Shown: positions 45,233 to 54,348, counted from the first letter of the stretch. The stretch: 64,000 bases of DNA from Pseudomonadota bacterium (GCA_023431345.1 JAEYWK010000205.1:102334-166333), one strand, 5' to 3'. Notes: generated from the letters alone by a model not told the origin. Made by a program: numbers and translations.

Positions 45233-46510
45233 ATGAATCTGTCGCTCTTCCGCCGGGCTCTGTCCCGCTCAGCCGGGTCCTGCCTGTTCGGCGTGCTCGC
45301 CGTTGCCTGCGGCGATTCCGCCCCATCGCCCGACGTGGGCCTCGGAGGCGGCGCGGGCGCGGCGGGCACCACAGCTGGGGCGCCGAACACGGGCGGCAGC
45401 GGCGCCACGGGCGGCAGCTCGAACGCTGGCGGCTCAGGCGCAGCCAGCGGAGCAACGCCAGGCGGCGCGAGCAGCACCAGCGGCGCGAACGCGGGTGGCA
45501 GCGCCGGTGCTGCTGGCGCCCCGATGGCTGGGGCGGCCGGCTCGGGTACGGCTGGGGCGGGCGGCGGGAGTGGCCGGAACCTGCCCGGCTTCTACGTGGA
45601 CGGGCGCTTCCTGTACGACCGCTGCGGGGAGCGCGTGGTCTTGCGCGGGGTCAACGAGATGGTCGTCTGGAGCGGAGGCAAGGACGGCGTGCCCGAGTTC
45701 GAGGAAATCGCGAAGACGAAGGCGAACGCGGTGCGCATCGTCTGGACCATCGCCGACGGCTCCGCCGCCGAGCTCGACACCGCCATCACGAACGCGCTCG
45801 CGCAGAAGCTGATCCCGATGATCGAGCTGCACGATGCCACCGGCGAATTTGGCATGCTGGGCGCGCTCGTCGAGCACTGGACGACGCCGGCCATGGTGGC
45901 CGTCATCAAGAAGCACGAGCAGAACCTGCTGGTGAACATCGGTAACGAGGTGGGGAACAACGCGGTTTCGAACGCCACCTTCGAGTCCGGGTATAAAGAC
46001 GCGATCACGCGCATGCGCGCGGCCGGCATCCGCACGCCGCTGGTGATCGACGGCACGAGCTGGGGCCAAAACATCGACCAGCTCCAAGCCGTGGGCCCGG
46101 CGCTCATCAGTCACGATCCCGACCACAACTTGCTGCTCAGCGTGCACGTCTGGTGGCCCGACGCGACCACGCAGAAGATCACGACAGAGCTGAACGAGTC
46201 GGTCAGCGCCAACTTGCCCCTGATCATCGGGGAGTTCGCCGATCACGCCGTCGCCGGGTGCGCGCAAAACCCTACGGATTACAAGACCTTACTCGCGCTC
46301 TCGCAAACCCACTCCATCGGCTGGCTCGCGTGGTCGTGGGGGGGCGTGAAGAACAACGACTGCAGTGACGATGGGCCCTTCAACATGACCAGCGACGGCA
46401 CGTACGCGGGGCTCGAGGGGTGGGGCAAAGAAGTAGCCACTTCGGACGCCAACAGCATCGAGAAGACCTCCGTGCGCCCGGCTTCGATCACCGACGGCGC
46501 CTGCCGTTGA
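45233..46510 (+). CDS. Glycoside hydrolase family 5-like lipoprotein
   Basis: A 425-residue secreted enzyme. The signal peptide ends in a lipobox (LAVACGD), then a Gly/Ala/Ser linker to about residue 120. The catalytic domain begins FYVDGRFLYDRCGERVVLRG with NEMVVWSG, a typical GH5 beta-1 region. Acid/base Glu lies in LLVNIGNEVGN and the nucleophile Glu in LIIGEFADH, with VHVWWPD between them. Best fit is an endo-beta-mannanase- or cellulase-type enzyme (GH5_8 is possible), cleaving plant- or biofilm-type polysaccharides. The start is the ATG at 45233; GTG at 45230 is the first codon of the frame. Confidence 0.85.
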   Translation: MNLSLFRRALSRSAGSCLFGVLAVACGDSAPSPDVGLGGGAGAAGTTAGAPNTGGSGATGGSSNAGGSGAASGATPGGASSTSGANAGGSAGAAGAPMAGAAGSGTAGAGGGSGRNLPGFYVDGRFLYDRCGERVVLRGVNEMVVWSGGKDGVPEFEEIAKTKANAVRIVWTIADGSAAELDTAITNALAQKLIPMIELHDATGEFGMLGALVEHWTTPAMVAVIKKHEQNLLVNIGNEVGNNAVSNATFESGYKDAITRMRAAGIRTPLVIDGTSWGQNIDQLQAVGPALISHDPDHNLLLSVHVWWPDATTQKITTELNESVSANLPLIIGEFADHAVAGCAQNPTDYKTLLALSQTHSIGWLAWSWGGVKNNDCSDDGPFNMTSDGTYAGLEGWGKEVATSDANSIEKTSVRPASITDGACR

Positions 46511-46572
46511 TGCGCCTCGGTCACGCAGCATCGCGCGGAGCAGGCGCTGCGGCTCCGCGGCTCCGCGGCAGG

Positions 46573-47193
46573 TCAGGGAGGCACCAATTGGACGTCGTCG
46601 AGCCAAAACGCGAACGGTGCTCCGGGCGTGAAGAAGAACTGTAGCGCGATGAGATCTGTCGGTTCGAGCGCGGCCTCCTGCGGGCCGATGAAGCCGCGCA
46701 GGGAAACGCACCGACGTGCCCAAGCCTCCGTGAGCGATAGCTGCTCGAGGTAGTGCCTACCACCACGCAGCAGGTGCACTTCGATCGCGCTGCTGCTCCC
46801 GGGCTCGACGCGCGCGACCAAGCACAGCTCGGCATAGCTCGACGCGTCGAGGGGCGCCGCGTCGCCGACCAGGTTCACGCCCACGGCCGCCCAATCCTCG
46901 AAGCCGCTGCTGTGGGTGCGCAGCGCATAAACGCTGCCGCCGCGGCCGCTCACCGGCTCGATGCCGAAGCCTTGCGTGCCGCCGCCGTCGTTGATCGGGT
47001 ACCACCAGCCGAGCGGCTCGTTGGCGCGAGGGTCGCCGTCCTCGAAATCGTCGATCACGAGCGGCGACGTCGGGGCGTTCGGGCCCGCGCCGGAAGTAGC
47101 CGAGGCGCTGGGCTCGAAGGCGTGGAGCAGGCCATCGTCGCAGGCGGCGAGCAGCGGACCCGCCAGAGCTAGCCACCAGCGCGAAAGGCTCAT
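46573..47193 (-). CDS. Lipoprotein with carbohydrate-binding-like domain
   Basis: A 206-residue lipoprotein. The signal peptide ends in LAGPLLAACDD. The mature part has a beta-sandwich pattern: LVIDDFEDGDPRANEPLGWW, GFGIEPVSGRGGSVYALRTH, and the closing FAFWLDDVQLVPP. The FEDGD and LDDVQL motifs recur in carbohydrate-binding modules and surface beta-sandwich domains. The start overlaps the stop of the upstream gene (ATGA). It is the last gene of the ECF sigma/FecR operon, so it is a probable output of that surface-signalling unit (inference). Confidence 0.78.
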   Translation of the reverse strand: MSLSRWWLALAGPLLAACDDGLLHAFEPSASATSGAGPNAPTSPLVIDDFEDGDPRANEPLGWWYPINDGGGTQGFGIEPVSGRGGSVYALRTHSSGFEDWAAVGVNLVGDAAPLDASSYAELCLVARVEPGSSSAIEVHLLRGGRHYLEQLSLTEAWARRCVSLRGFIGPQEAALEPTDLIALQFFFTPGAPFAFWLDDVQLVPP

Positions 47194-48146
47194 AGCTCGA
47201 TCCCCAAGCCGGTTTGGACGGCCACCCAAGGGCGACCGATGCGCAGCACCGTCGCCGTGCCGGCCTTCACGCGGAGCGCCGGCACGAGCATGCCCGGATC
47301 GAGTGATAGCCCCCAAGCCAGGGGGCCGAGGCGCCGCGAGAGTCGAGCCCGGGCGCTGACCACGCCGACCGTCGCGTGACGCGCGAAGCCGTCGAATCCC
47401 GGCGCGGGCGAGGCGCTCTCTCGCAGGTGAAGCGCGCCGCCCCCGAGCCCCAGGGCCAAGCCCCAGCTTCGTCGCCGGAAGGGCTCGAAGGTCACGAACG
47501 CCATTCCCTCGAGCGCGCGCAGAGAGAGCGAGCCTGCGTAGCTGTCGGCTCGGCCCGGGAGCGGCGAGCCGCACGCGCTCAGCTCGAGCCCCCAAGGCTC
47601 GGCCAGGGTGATGCTCAGGGTCGCGCTCAGCCAGGGCAGGGCGGTGGAGGTACCCGACGAGAGCAGGACTCCTCCGCCCAGCCACCCACGTAGCGGCCGA
47701 ACGTCGTTCGGTGCGGCTGGCCCCGGGCCTCTCGGGTCAGCGGGCGCAGACGGCGCGGCGGTGCTCGGCAAGTCGATCGACCTCAATCGCTCCACCACTG
47801 CGAGCGCCAGCCGGCTTCGCAGCAGCTCGTCTTCCGAAGCTTCGACCTGCACGCGCTCGCACGCAACGACGCCATCACGGCACAGCACCGCGAGGGCGCC
47901 GCCCGCGTGGCGCACCACCGTGACGCCAGCGAACGCGCCGGACTCGGTGACTTGTCGTCGTAGCTCGTGCTCGAGCCGCTCGGACGACCCCGCGCCCGCC
48001 GAGCGAACGCGCAGCTCGTAGCCCTTGGTGAGGAGCTCGGCTACCAGCGACTGAACCCCCGCTTTCCAGCCTGGGCTCGCGGCTTCGAGCACGAGCACGG
48101 CCTCGGCGCGCGGCGCTTGGGCTCGAGCCGGCAGCGCTAGTGCCAT
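47190..48146 (-). CDS. Predicted envelope beta-barrel protein (start uncertain)
   Basis: About 318 residues from the ATG at 48146. The mature C-terminal half has repeated amphipathic strands (GWLGGGVLLSSGTS, WGLALGLGGGALHL, ARLSRRLGPLAWGLSLDPG, GRPWVAVQTGLGIEL), as in outer-membrane barrels; it ends in a hydrophobic residue. The N-terminal half is soluble (LVAELLTKGYELRVRSAG). Directly upstream of the ATG, in frame, is what looks like a signal peptide (LVATLSGALAMALALPARAQA minus one end residue), but I find no ATG, GTG or TTG to start it before 48350, which overlaps the FecR gene by 190 bp. The stop overlaps the lipoprotein gene downstream. Confidence 0.6.
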   Translation of the reverse strand: MALALPARAQAPRAEAVLVLEAASPGWKAGVQSLVAELLTKGYELRVRSAGAGSSERLEHELRRQVTESGAFAGVTVVRHAGGALAVLCRDGVVACERVQVEASEDELLRSRLALAVVERLRSIDLPSTAAPSAPADPRGPGPAAPNDVRPLRGWLGGGVLLSSGTSTALPWLSATLSITLAEPWGLELSACGSPLPGRADSYAGSLSLRALEGMAFVTFEPFRRRSWGLALGLGGGALHLRESASPAPGFDGFARHATVGVVSARARLSRRLGPLAWGLSLDPGMLVPALRVKAGTATVLRIGRPWVAVQTGLGIEL

Positions 48147-48160
48147 GGCCAAAGCGCCGC

Positions 48161-49369
48161 TCAGCGTGGCGACAAGACGGCGCGGGCTTGGGCCACGTGT
48201 TGACCGGTCGGGTGCAGACGCAGGTAGTCGCGCGCTACCTGTTCGGCTTCCGCCTGCGCTCCGCGCTTGAGCAACGCTGCGAGCAGGCGTGCTCGCGCCC
48301 CCGCCGCCAGCTCTCCACGCGGTGATTCGATCAAGAAGGTGCGCAACCACCGTTCGGCCTCGTTCGGGTTCTTGTCACGGTCTTCGGCTTGGGCTGCGAG
48401 TAGCAAGGCGGCGTGAGCCGCGCTCGGGTTACCCGGAAAACGCTCGCGCAGCTTGAGCAGCGACCCCCGTGCCTCGCGGGCGGTGCCGGCATAGCGAGCC
48501 GTATTCGCCAGCAAGAGCAGATCTTTCGCGGGTAGCTCGCGCGCGAGTCGCTCGAAGCCTGCTCGCCGCGCCGCTGCCAGCGCCGCCGCGTAGTTGCCGC
48601 GAGCGGCTTGCGCACGAAATTCGGCCTCGGCGCTCGTGCTCGACGCTTGCACCTCGGCCCGCGCCACCGCGGGGTCGGGCGGCGGAGCCTGGGGCGGAGC
48701 GGCGCTCGCGGGCTCCGCCTCGACGCGAGCCGCTGGCGGCCCTTGTCGCTCGAGCCGTTCGCCCGCCGAGAGCAACACCCCGCCCGGGCGAAGCGCCCGC
48801 CCCGTGACGAGCACCTGACCCTCGCGCACGTTGACTGCGAAGAAGCGGCTCTCGGCGTCCCAATCCACGCTGAACGTCGTACCTACGACGCGCACGGAGT
48901 ACGGACCGGCCGCGAGCGTCCACGCTCGGCCCGTCCCTTTGCGGATCGTGGCGTCGACATGCCCGCGCGCGAGCTCGAGGTGAGCTTGCTCGGGCGCGAG
49001 CCGGGACAGCGCGATCTCGGCGCGCGCTCCCAGCTCGAGGCGGCTGCCGTCCGAGAACGAGAGTGTCTCCCCGCGCTCGGCCGGTGCGACGATCCGAGAG
49101 CGCTCGAGGACGCTGCGCCCTTGCCACGCGCCCTTCAGCTCACCCGATGAGGAGCTCGTCGTCCTCCACGCTGGCACCAGCAGCGCCGCCAGCACCAACG
49201 CGCCGCTCGCGGCGAGCACGAGCCGCCGCGCCGAGCGGTCCGGCTCGACGAGCGCGTCGAGCACCTGCGCCCGCTGCGCCGCGAGCGCGCTGCGAGACGG
49301 CCCGGCGTCCAGCGCGGCGTCGAGCGCGTTTCCCAACCGACGTTCGGCGAGCGGGCTTCCTTCTCTCAC
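48161..49369 (-). CDS. FecR-like anti-sigma factor with C-terminal TPR-like region
   Basis: A 402-residue inner-membrane protein. The cytoplasmic N-terminus (1-48) is short; one helix lies at about 49-67 (LVLAASGALVLAALLVPAW). The periplasmic FecR domain follows (GETLSFSDGSRLELGARAEI, then VRVVGTTFSVDWD and FFAVNVREGQVLVTG). A Pro/Ala linker (about 235-265) leads to helical repeats resembling TPRs (FPGNPSAAHAALLLAAQAED). FecR proteins pass an outer-surface signal to an ECF sigma factor. Its GTG start overlaps the sigma stop (GTGA), so the pair is coupled. The frame extends upstream to 49840 but that part overlaps the sigma gene. Confidence 0.9.
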   Translation of the reverse strand: MREGSPLAERRLGNALDAALDAGPSRSALAAQRAQVLDALVEPDRSARRLVLAASGALVLAALLVPAWRTTSSSSGELKGAWQGRSVLERSRIVAPAERGETLSFSDGSRLELGARAEIALSRLAPEQAHLELARGHVDATIRKGTGRAWTLAAGPYSVRVVGTTFSVDWDAESRFFAVNVREGQVLVTGRALRPGGVLLSAGERLERQGPPAARVEAEPASAAPPQAPPPDPAVARAEVQASSTSAEAEFRAQAARGNYAAALAAARRAGFERLARELPAKDLLLLANTARYAGTAREARGSLLKLRERFPGNPSAAHAALLLAAQAEDRDKNPNEAERWLRTFLIESPRGELAAGARARLLAALLKRGAQAEAEQVARDYLRLHPTGQHVAQARAVLSPR

Positions 49370-50019
49370 GGCTCCTCCGAGGTGAGACGCGGCAACGCGC
49401 GAGACAGCTCCGGCGAGCGCGCGACGATGGCCTCGAAGCGCTGCGTTGCCCGGGCGAGCCGGCGCTTCGCCGTCGACGGCGAGTAGCCGCAGAGCTCGGC
49501 GATCTCTGCCGTGCTGTGGTGATCGACGTAGTGCAGCATGAAGGCGACGCGCTCTGCCGGTGGTAGCTTCTCGATCACGCTCTTGGCGCGCACGAGCAGA
49601 TCGCGCACCTCGACCTCGTGCACGAAGTCGCCGTGCAGGGGAGCCGGGTGGTGGTCGCGCCAGAAAAAGCGCCTGACTTGCCGCCGGCGCAGCTCCCCAT
49701 GAACGGTGTTTACGGTGATGGCGTGCACCCAGCCCGCCAGCTTGTCGGCCTCGCGCAGGCGGCGCCCGGCGCGCATGATGCGCACGAACACTTGTTGGAC
49801 GATGTCGTGATGCTCTTGGTCCGCGCCGAGCAGGCGCCACACCCAGCGGTTCACGGGCACCGCGAAGCGATCGTAGAGGGCAGCGGCCGCCTCGGGCGAG
49901 CCACGACGCAGCAGCTCCGCGAGCGCGGCGTCGGTCAGCCCGCCATGAGCGCCGCTCGTGGCGGACGGCTGCTCGGGGCGAGGGGGTGATTCGAGGCGGA
50001 GCACGGGTTCGGAAAGCAC
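49366..50019 (-). CDS. ECF-type RNA polymerase sigma factor
   Basis: A 217-residue sigma factor with region 2 at about 40-105 (LYDRFAVPVNRWVWRLLGAD, VQQVFVRIMRAGRRL) and region 4 at about 150-205 (LPPAERVAFMLHYVDHHSTA, IAELCGYSPSTAKRRLAR). Region 3 is absent, as in ECF factors. The start is a GTG at 50019. A nearby ATG is out of frame. It is the first gene of an operon with the FecR-like anti-sigma, the envelope protein and the lipoprotein. The target promoter is probably its own, but no consensus is visible. The DUF1592 gene of copy B is divergent from it. Confidence 0.93.
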   Translation of the reverse strand: MLSEPVLRLESPPRPEQPSATSGAHGGLTDAALAELLRRGSPEAAAALYDRFAVPVNRWVWRLLGADQEHHDIVQQVFVRIMRAGRRLREADKLAGWVHAITVNTVHGELRRRQVRRFFWRDHHPAPLHGDFVHEVEVRDLLVRAKSVIEKLPPAERVAFMLHYVDHHSTAEIAELCGYSPSTAKRRLARATQRFEAIVARSPELSRALPRLTSEEP

Positions 50020-50286
50020 CTGAACATTCGGGCCAGGGTGATCCGCCGGAGCGAGACCCGAGGCTGTTGACGTCAGAGACGTCTATGGGGGCGTCGGCGG
50101 CTCACCATTCTGCAAGTCAGAAAATTGAGGTGGGAGGCGAAGATGCTCCCGCCCGCGTCGGGCGCGACGAATCCTGACCCCGGTCTGCCGGCTCAGGCGT
50201 CTACCCGAGCATGCCCTGCGCATCGGTTCGAGTCGGTCGCCAACCCACGGGCGCGCTCCGCGCCTCTGTCGACGAGGTCGCCTGCG

Positions 50287-52074
50287 ATGGAAAGCGCATT
50301 GGCCGCAGCGGCTGAGCGGGCGGCACGCCGCGCGCTGCTGCTCGCGAGCTTTACCTCGTCGGTCTCGCTGCTGGCCGCAGGCTGCCAAGGCGAGCTCGGC
50401 GCACCGGAGGCGGGCAGCGCGGGCGGCCCCAGCGCCGGTAGCTCGGCCGTCGCGGGGGCGGGTAGCGGCTCATCGACCGCGACGCCCGTCGACGTGGGCG
50501 ACGTGATCGGCGTCGATCCCGAGCAGCTCCCCGATGGCGTGCCCGCGGGCGACCGCGCTCTCCGCCTTTCGTACGAGGAGTACGACCGCGTCTTGACGGA
50601 CCTGCTCCACCTGCCGGTCACGGAGTCGAGCAATTTCCCGGCCGAGCAAGCCGGCCTTGGTCCTTACGTGGGCTACGCCGGCTTGCGGGTCAATGAGCGC
50701 CTCTACACGGAGCTCGAGCGCAGCGCGAGCTCGCTCGCCGAGCGCGTCGTGGAAAGCCCTGCGGCTTACGCCGCCGTCGTGGGCTGCGAGCCGAGCGCGG
50801 CGGGCTGTCGTGATCGGTTCATCGATGGCTTCGGGCTGAAGGCCCTACGCCGACCGCTCAGTGAGGCCGAGCAGGCGCGGTATCGCGCGATCTTCGATCG
50901 CGGCGCCGAGCTCATCGCCAGCGGTGACACCTTTCGCGACGGTGTGCAGGTCACGCTACAGGCCATGCTGCAGTCACCGAAGCTGCTCTATCGTCTCGAG
51001 GTCGGCGACGGTTCGAGCGATGGGCTGGGCGCGCGCCTGAGCGGGTTCGAGCTGGCGAGCCGTCTCTCGTTCATGCTCGCTGGTACCACGCCCGACGCCG
51101 AGCTCTTGGCCGCAGCGCGCGACGGCGAGCTCGCCACCGCCGAAGGCATCGCCAGCCAAGCGCGCCGGCTGGTGGACGGGGCCGCCTTCGGTGAACGTGT
51201 CCTCACCTTCCACGAACGTTGGATGCAGCTGGACGAGCTCGCTTCGCTGGCTAAAGACTCGCTCGCGTTTCCGAGCTTTACGCCGGCGCTGGTCGACTCC
51301 ATGCGCCGAGAAACCCAGCGCTTCGTGAGGGCGGTGACGCTCGAGGGGACGGGGACTATCTCGGCGCTGCTGACCTCACGCGTCGGCTTCGTCGACCAAG
51401 GCCTGGCGTCGCTCTACGGCCTCTCCGGCAGCTTTGGCCCCGAGCTCGCGCGCGTGGAGCACGCGCCAGAGTCGGGTCGGATGGGCCTGTTCACGCAGGC
51501 TGCGTTTCTCTCCGGGCACAGCTCCAGCAGCGGCGGCACTTCGCCGATCTTGCGCGGCGTCTTCCTGCTACGGCGCATCGCTTGCTCGAACATCCCCGAT
51601 CCGCCGGCGGGGGCGCAGATGCAGGAGCCGCCCACGGCCCCTGCCACTGAGCTCCGCACCACGCGCGACTATTTCGCGTGGAAGACCTCGATGCAGGCGT
51701 GCGCGGGCTGCCACAGCTTGATCAACCCCACCGGCTTCGCGTTCGAGCGCTTCGACGGCATCGGACAGTGGCGCGACAGCGAGCGCAGCGCGGCCATCGA
51801 CGCGAGCGGCACGCTGCGCCTCGGCGCGAACGAGCTGGCCTTCAGCGGCGCGAGCGAGCTGCTGGAAGGCTTGGCCAAAGAGCCGCAGGTTCAAGCTTGC
51901 TACGCCAAAAATTGGCTGCAGTTCGCCTACGGGCGCGCGGAGGCAGAAGGTGACTTGCGCGCCTTGGGCTTGGCCGCAGCTCGCCTGCAGACCGGTGACT
52001 TCTCGATCCGCGAGCTGGCCGTGGCGCTCACGCAGCGGCCGGCGTTCAACCACCTCCCTCCCAAGTCGGAGTAG
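50287..52074 (+). CDS. DUF1592-family secreted cytochrome-like lipoprotein (copy B)
   Basis: A 595-residue lipoprotein with a lipobox (SLLAAGCQGE) and a Gly/Ser linker. DUF1587 is represented by ALRLSYEEYDRVLTDLLHLP, DUF1595 by LKALRRPLSEAEQARYRAIF, DUF1592 by ASRLSFMLAGTTPDAELLAA, and DUF1588 by TQAAFLSGHSSSSGGTSPIL. A c-type haem site CAGCH occurs near residue 471 (QACAGCHSLINPTGFAFE), then DUF1585. The order matches copy A at 40821, with moderate divergence, so it is a paralogue and not a recent duplicate. I start at the ATG at 50287; the upstream frame is Arg-rich filler. Confidence 0.92.
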   Translation: MESALAAAAERAARRALLLASFTSSVSLLAAGCQGELGAPEAGSAGGPSAGSSAVAGAGSGSSTATPVDVGDVIGVDPEQLPDGVPAGDRALRLSYEEYDRVLTDLLHLPVTESSNFPAEQAGLGPYVGYAGLRVNERLYTELERSASSLAERVVESPAAYAAVVGCEPSAAGCRDRFIDGFGLKALRRPLSEAEQARYRAIFDRGAELIASGDTFRDGVQVTLQAMLQSPKLLYRLEVGDGSSDGLGARLSGFELASRLSFMLAGTTPDAELLAAARDGELATAEGIASQARRLVDGAAFGERVLTFHERWMQLDELASLAKDSLAFPSFTPALVDSMRRETQRFVRAVTLEGTGTISALLTSRVGFVDQGLASLYGLSGSFGPELARVEHAPESGRMGLFTQAAFLSGHSSSSGGTSPILRGVFLLRRIACSNIPDPPAGAQMQEPPTAPATELRTTRDYFAWKTSMQACAGCHSLINPTGFAFERFDGIGQWRDSERSAAIDASGTLRLGANELAFSGASELLEGLAKEPQVQACYAKNWLQFAYGRAEAEGDLRALGLAAARLQTGDFSIRELAVALTQRPAFNHLPPKSE

Positions 52075-52076
52075 TC

Positions 52077-53483
52077 ATGAGCCGCGCACGTTTCTTGTCA
52101 CGACGCACGTTCTTGCGAGGCTCGGCGGGCGCCGCGCTCGGTCTACCGTTGCTCGAGAGCATCGGTACGAGCCCGCTCCAAGCGCAGTCGGCCCAGCGAG
52201 TGACGCGATTTCTGTCCTTTCACTCCAGCTCTGGCGTCGACACGGATCGCTTCTGGCCCGCCGTCGGAGCGCTCAGCGAGGCCTCTTTCAAGGGCAAAGG
52301 CACGGAAGCGCTCGCCCCCTACGCCGCGCGCTTGCTGATCCCCCGCGGTGTTCACGGCTACCCGGTCGGGACGTGGACCGGGCACTCGGAGGGCACGTGC
52401 CAGGCGCTCACCGCATCGAGCGTGTCCGGTGGTGGCCTCGCGCAAAGCCAGTCCATCGACCAAGTCATCGCCAAGGCCCTCAACCCTCAGGGGCGGGAGG
52501 CGCTGGTGCTGCGTCCAGGCGGCCGAGATCTCGGAGTCGCCGCGTTCAACTCGATTTCGTATCGCAGCGCGGGCCAAATGGCCAACGCCGAGTCCAATCC
52601 GTTTCGAGCCTACCGCTCGATGATGGGCATGGGCGCCGGCCCGGCCACGCCCGAGCCGGGCGACGAAGCCGCGGAGCGCCTGCTCGCGCGGCGTCAAAGC
52701 GTCGTCGACCTCGTGCGAGAGGAGTTTCAAGAGCTCCAGCGCATCGACTTGAGCCGCGCGGATCGCGAGAAGCTCGAGCAACACTTTCAGCTCGTGCGTG
52801 ACGTCGAAAACGGCATGACGGGCGCGCCCGGCGTGGTGGCTTGCAGCCTGGATGCCACGACGGCGACCCAGCTCGAGGCGATCGCGCAAGACACCGTCGA
52901 AGCCAACGACAACTTCCCGATCATGGCCCGCCTGTTCGCGAAGATCGCCGCGCTCTCGCTGGCTTGCCAGTACACACGCTCGACGGTGCTGCAGTGGGGC
53001 GCCGCCGTCGCCGGAGCGCCCATGTACCGCTGGGACGGCATCAACCACAACTACCGGCATCATCCGCTCTCGCACGGCACGACCGACGATTTCAACGAGA
53101 CCGCCGTGTCCGGCTACAAAGACATGCTCTTCGCGATCGATCGCTGGAACATCGCTGAATTCGCGAAGCTGCTGGGGCTGCTCGACGCCTACGCGGAACA
53201 AGACGGCACGACTCTCCTCGACAACACCGTCGTCCTCTACAGTAACGAGTTCTCGCACGGCCAAGGCCACACCACGGGCGACCTGCCGCTCGTCATCGCC
53301 GGCGGCGCCGGCTACTTCAAGCGCGGCAGCTCCGTGGTCCTCAGCGGCAGCAAGGCCGATATCGGCGGCGTCACCGGCTCCGCCGGCCAGAGCCACCGCC
53401 TGCTCTGCACCATCCTCAACGCCGCGGGCGTGCCCACCGCGAGCTGGAACGGCGGCAGCGAGCTCGCCGAGCTGAAGGCATGA
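52077..53483 (+). CDS. DUF1552-family Tat-exported protein (copy B)
   Basis: A 468-residue protein with a Tat signal (LSRRTFLRGSAGAALGLPLL). DUF1552 features: RFLSFHSSSGVDTDRFWPAV, HSEGTCQALTASS, a helical centre (REEFQELQRIDLSRADREKL), and a late YSNEFSHGQGHTTGDLPLVI. The start is 2 bp after the DUF1592 stop, so the pair is an operon. Divergence from copy A suggests separate function or old duplication. Tat export implies folding or cofactor insertion before export. Confidence 0.92.
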   Translation: MSRARFLSRRTFLRGSAGAALGLPLLESIGTSPLQAQSAQRVTRFLSFHSSSGVDTDRFWPAVGALSEASFKGKGTEALAPYAARLLIPRGVHGYPVGTWTGHSEGTCQALTASSVSGGGLAQSQSIDQVIAKALNPQGREALVLRPGGRDLGVAAFNSISYRSAGQMANAESNPFRAYRSMMGMGAGPATPEPGDEAAERLLARRQSVVDLVREEFQELQRIDLSRADREKLEQHFQLVRDVENGMTGAPGVVACSLDATTATQLEAIAQDTVEANDNFPIMARLFAKIAALSLACQYTRSTVLQWGAAVAGAPMYRWDGINHNYRHHPLSHGTTDDFNETAVSGYKDMLFAIDRWNIAEFAKLLGLLDAYAEQDGTTLLDNTVVLYSNEFSHGQGHTTGDLPLVIAGGAGYFKRGSSVVLSGSKADIGGVTGSAGQSHRLLCTILNAAGVPTASWNGGSELAELKA

Positions 53484-53537
53484 GCGGGCCCGGGCGGCTC
53501 ACCTCACGCGCGGGCGACTCGGCTCGCCGCACGGGGC

Positions 53538-54116
53538 TCATTCGCTGGCATTCGTAGGGGCGGGGCGCTCTACGCTGTCTGCGGCGGCCGGGAGTGCCGC
53601 GTCGGTAGCTGGTAGTGGCTCGGGAGCGGGCGACGGGGGCGGAGGCGGCGGGGTCACGCTTGGCCGAGGGGATGGTGACGAAGCGGGGGTCGGTCGCGTC
53701 GCGCGGGCGCGCCCGCTCCAAGTGTCGACTGGGTCCGGCGCGATGTCTTCGTCCGCTGCCTTCTGCAGGCGACTGCATTTGCTCGTGCTCACGAAGCCGT
53801 AGACGGCGGAGCTGGCAAACAGCGCGATGAAGCCGGCGCCCAGCGCGATGTCCGCCCCCCGACTTATCGGTGCGTCCTTGTACGCGCTGGAGCGCGCCGT
53901 GGCGGCCATGCCCACACGCGCCACTTGGAGTCCGGTAAAAACCGTGTCGAGCACCGGCGCCAATTGGGAGCTGGTGCAGTCACCGCCCGCCAAGCGCGAC
54001 GAGATGCGGCCGTCCGTAGCTGGAGTCTTCACGAACGTGAACGAGCAGCCGGAGCCGCTGCCTACCAGTAGCAAGCACACGGCGGCGCGTGTGAGCTGGG
54101 AAAAGTTTCTCTTCAT
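53538..54116 (-). CDS. Small lipoprotein with Pro-rich tail
   Basis: A 192-residue protein. The signal peptide (MKRNFSQLTRAAVCLLLVGS) ends in a lipobox (GSGCSF). The mature part has an Ala-rich hydrophobic helix (ALGAGFIALFASSAVYGFVS) near residue 110, then cysteines and a Pro/Ser/Thr-rich tail (about 140-192). No known family. I use the ATG at 54116; a longer frame adds 29 non-signal residues. It is divergent from the LuxR-type gene, with 230 bp between starts, and I infer no functional link. Confidence 0.75.
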   Translation of the reverse strand: MKRNFSQLTRAAVCLLLVGSGSGCSFTFVKTPATDGRISSRLAGGDCTSSQLAPVLDTVFTGLQVARVGMAATARSSAYKDAPISRGADIALGAGFIALFASSAVYGFVSTSKCSRLQKAADEDIAPDPVDTWSGRARATRPTPASSPSPRPSVTPPPPPPSPAPEPLPATDAALPAAADSVERPAPTNASE

Positions 54117-54270
54117 GATGCTACTCGGCGAGGAGGCTGAGCTGGTCGGTTGCCGGTCCCCGCGCCCCATAGCGCCACGAGCCGCGGCTCCGAGACATGC
54201 CACTTAAGGGGCATTGTGGTCGCTCGGCTCGGCGGTCGTGACGGCGCTCGCGGAGCGACGCCCGTCCCGA

Positions 54271-54286
54271 ACACTGATATGAGTGT
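54271..54286. promoter_or_regulatory. Inverted repeat upstream of the LuxR-type gene
   Basis: ACACT-N6-AGTGT lies 62 bp upstream of the LuxR start codon. It is a short 16-bp palindrome in the expected size range for LuxR-type binding, but the match is modest. The role as autoregulatory site is inference. Confidence 0.35.
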
Positions 54287-54348
54287 GGGGCGCGGCCCTC
54301 GCTGAGCTGCTTGCTCGGGCGGCCGGGCCATCGTGAGGAGATCCCGAA

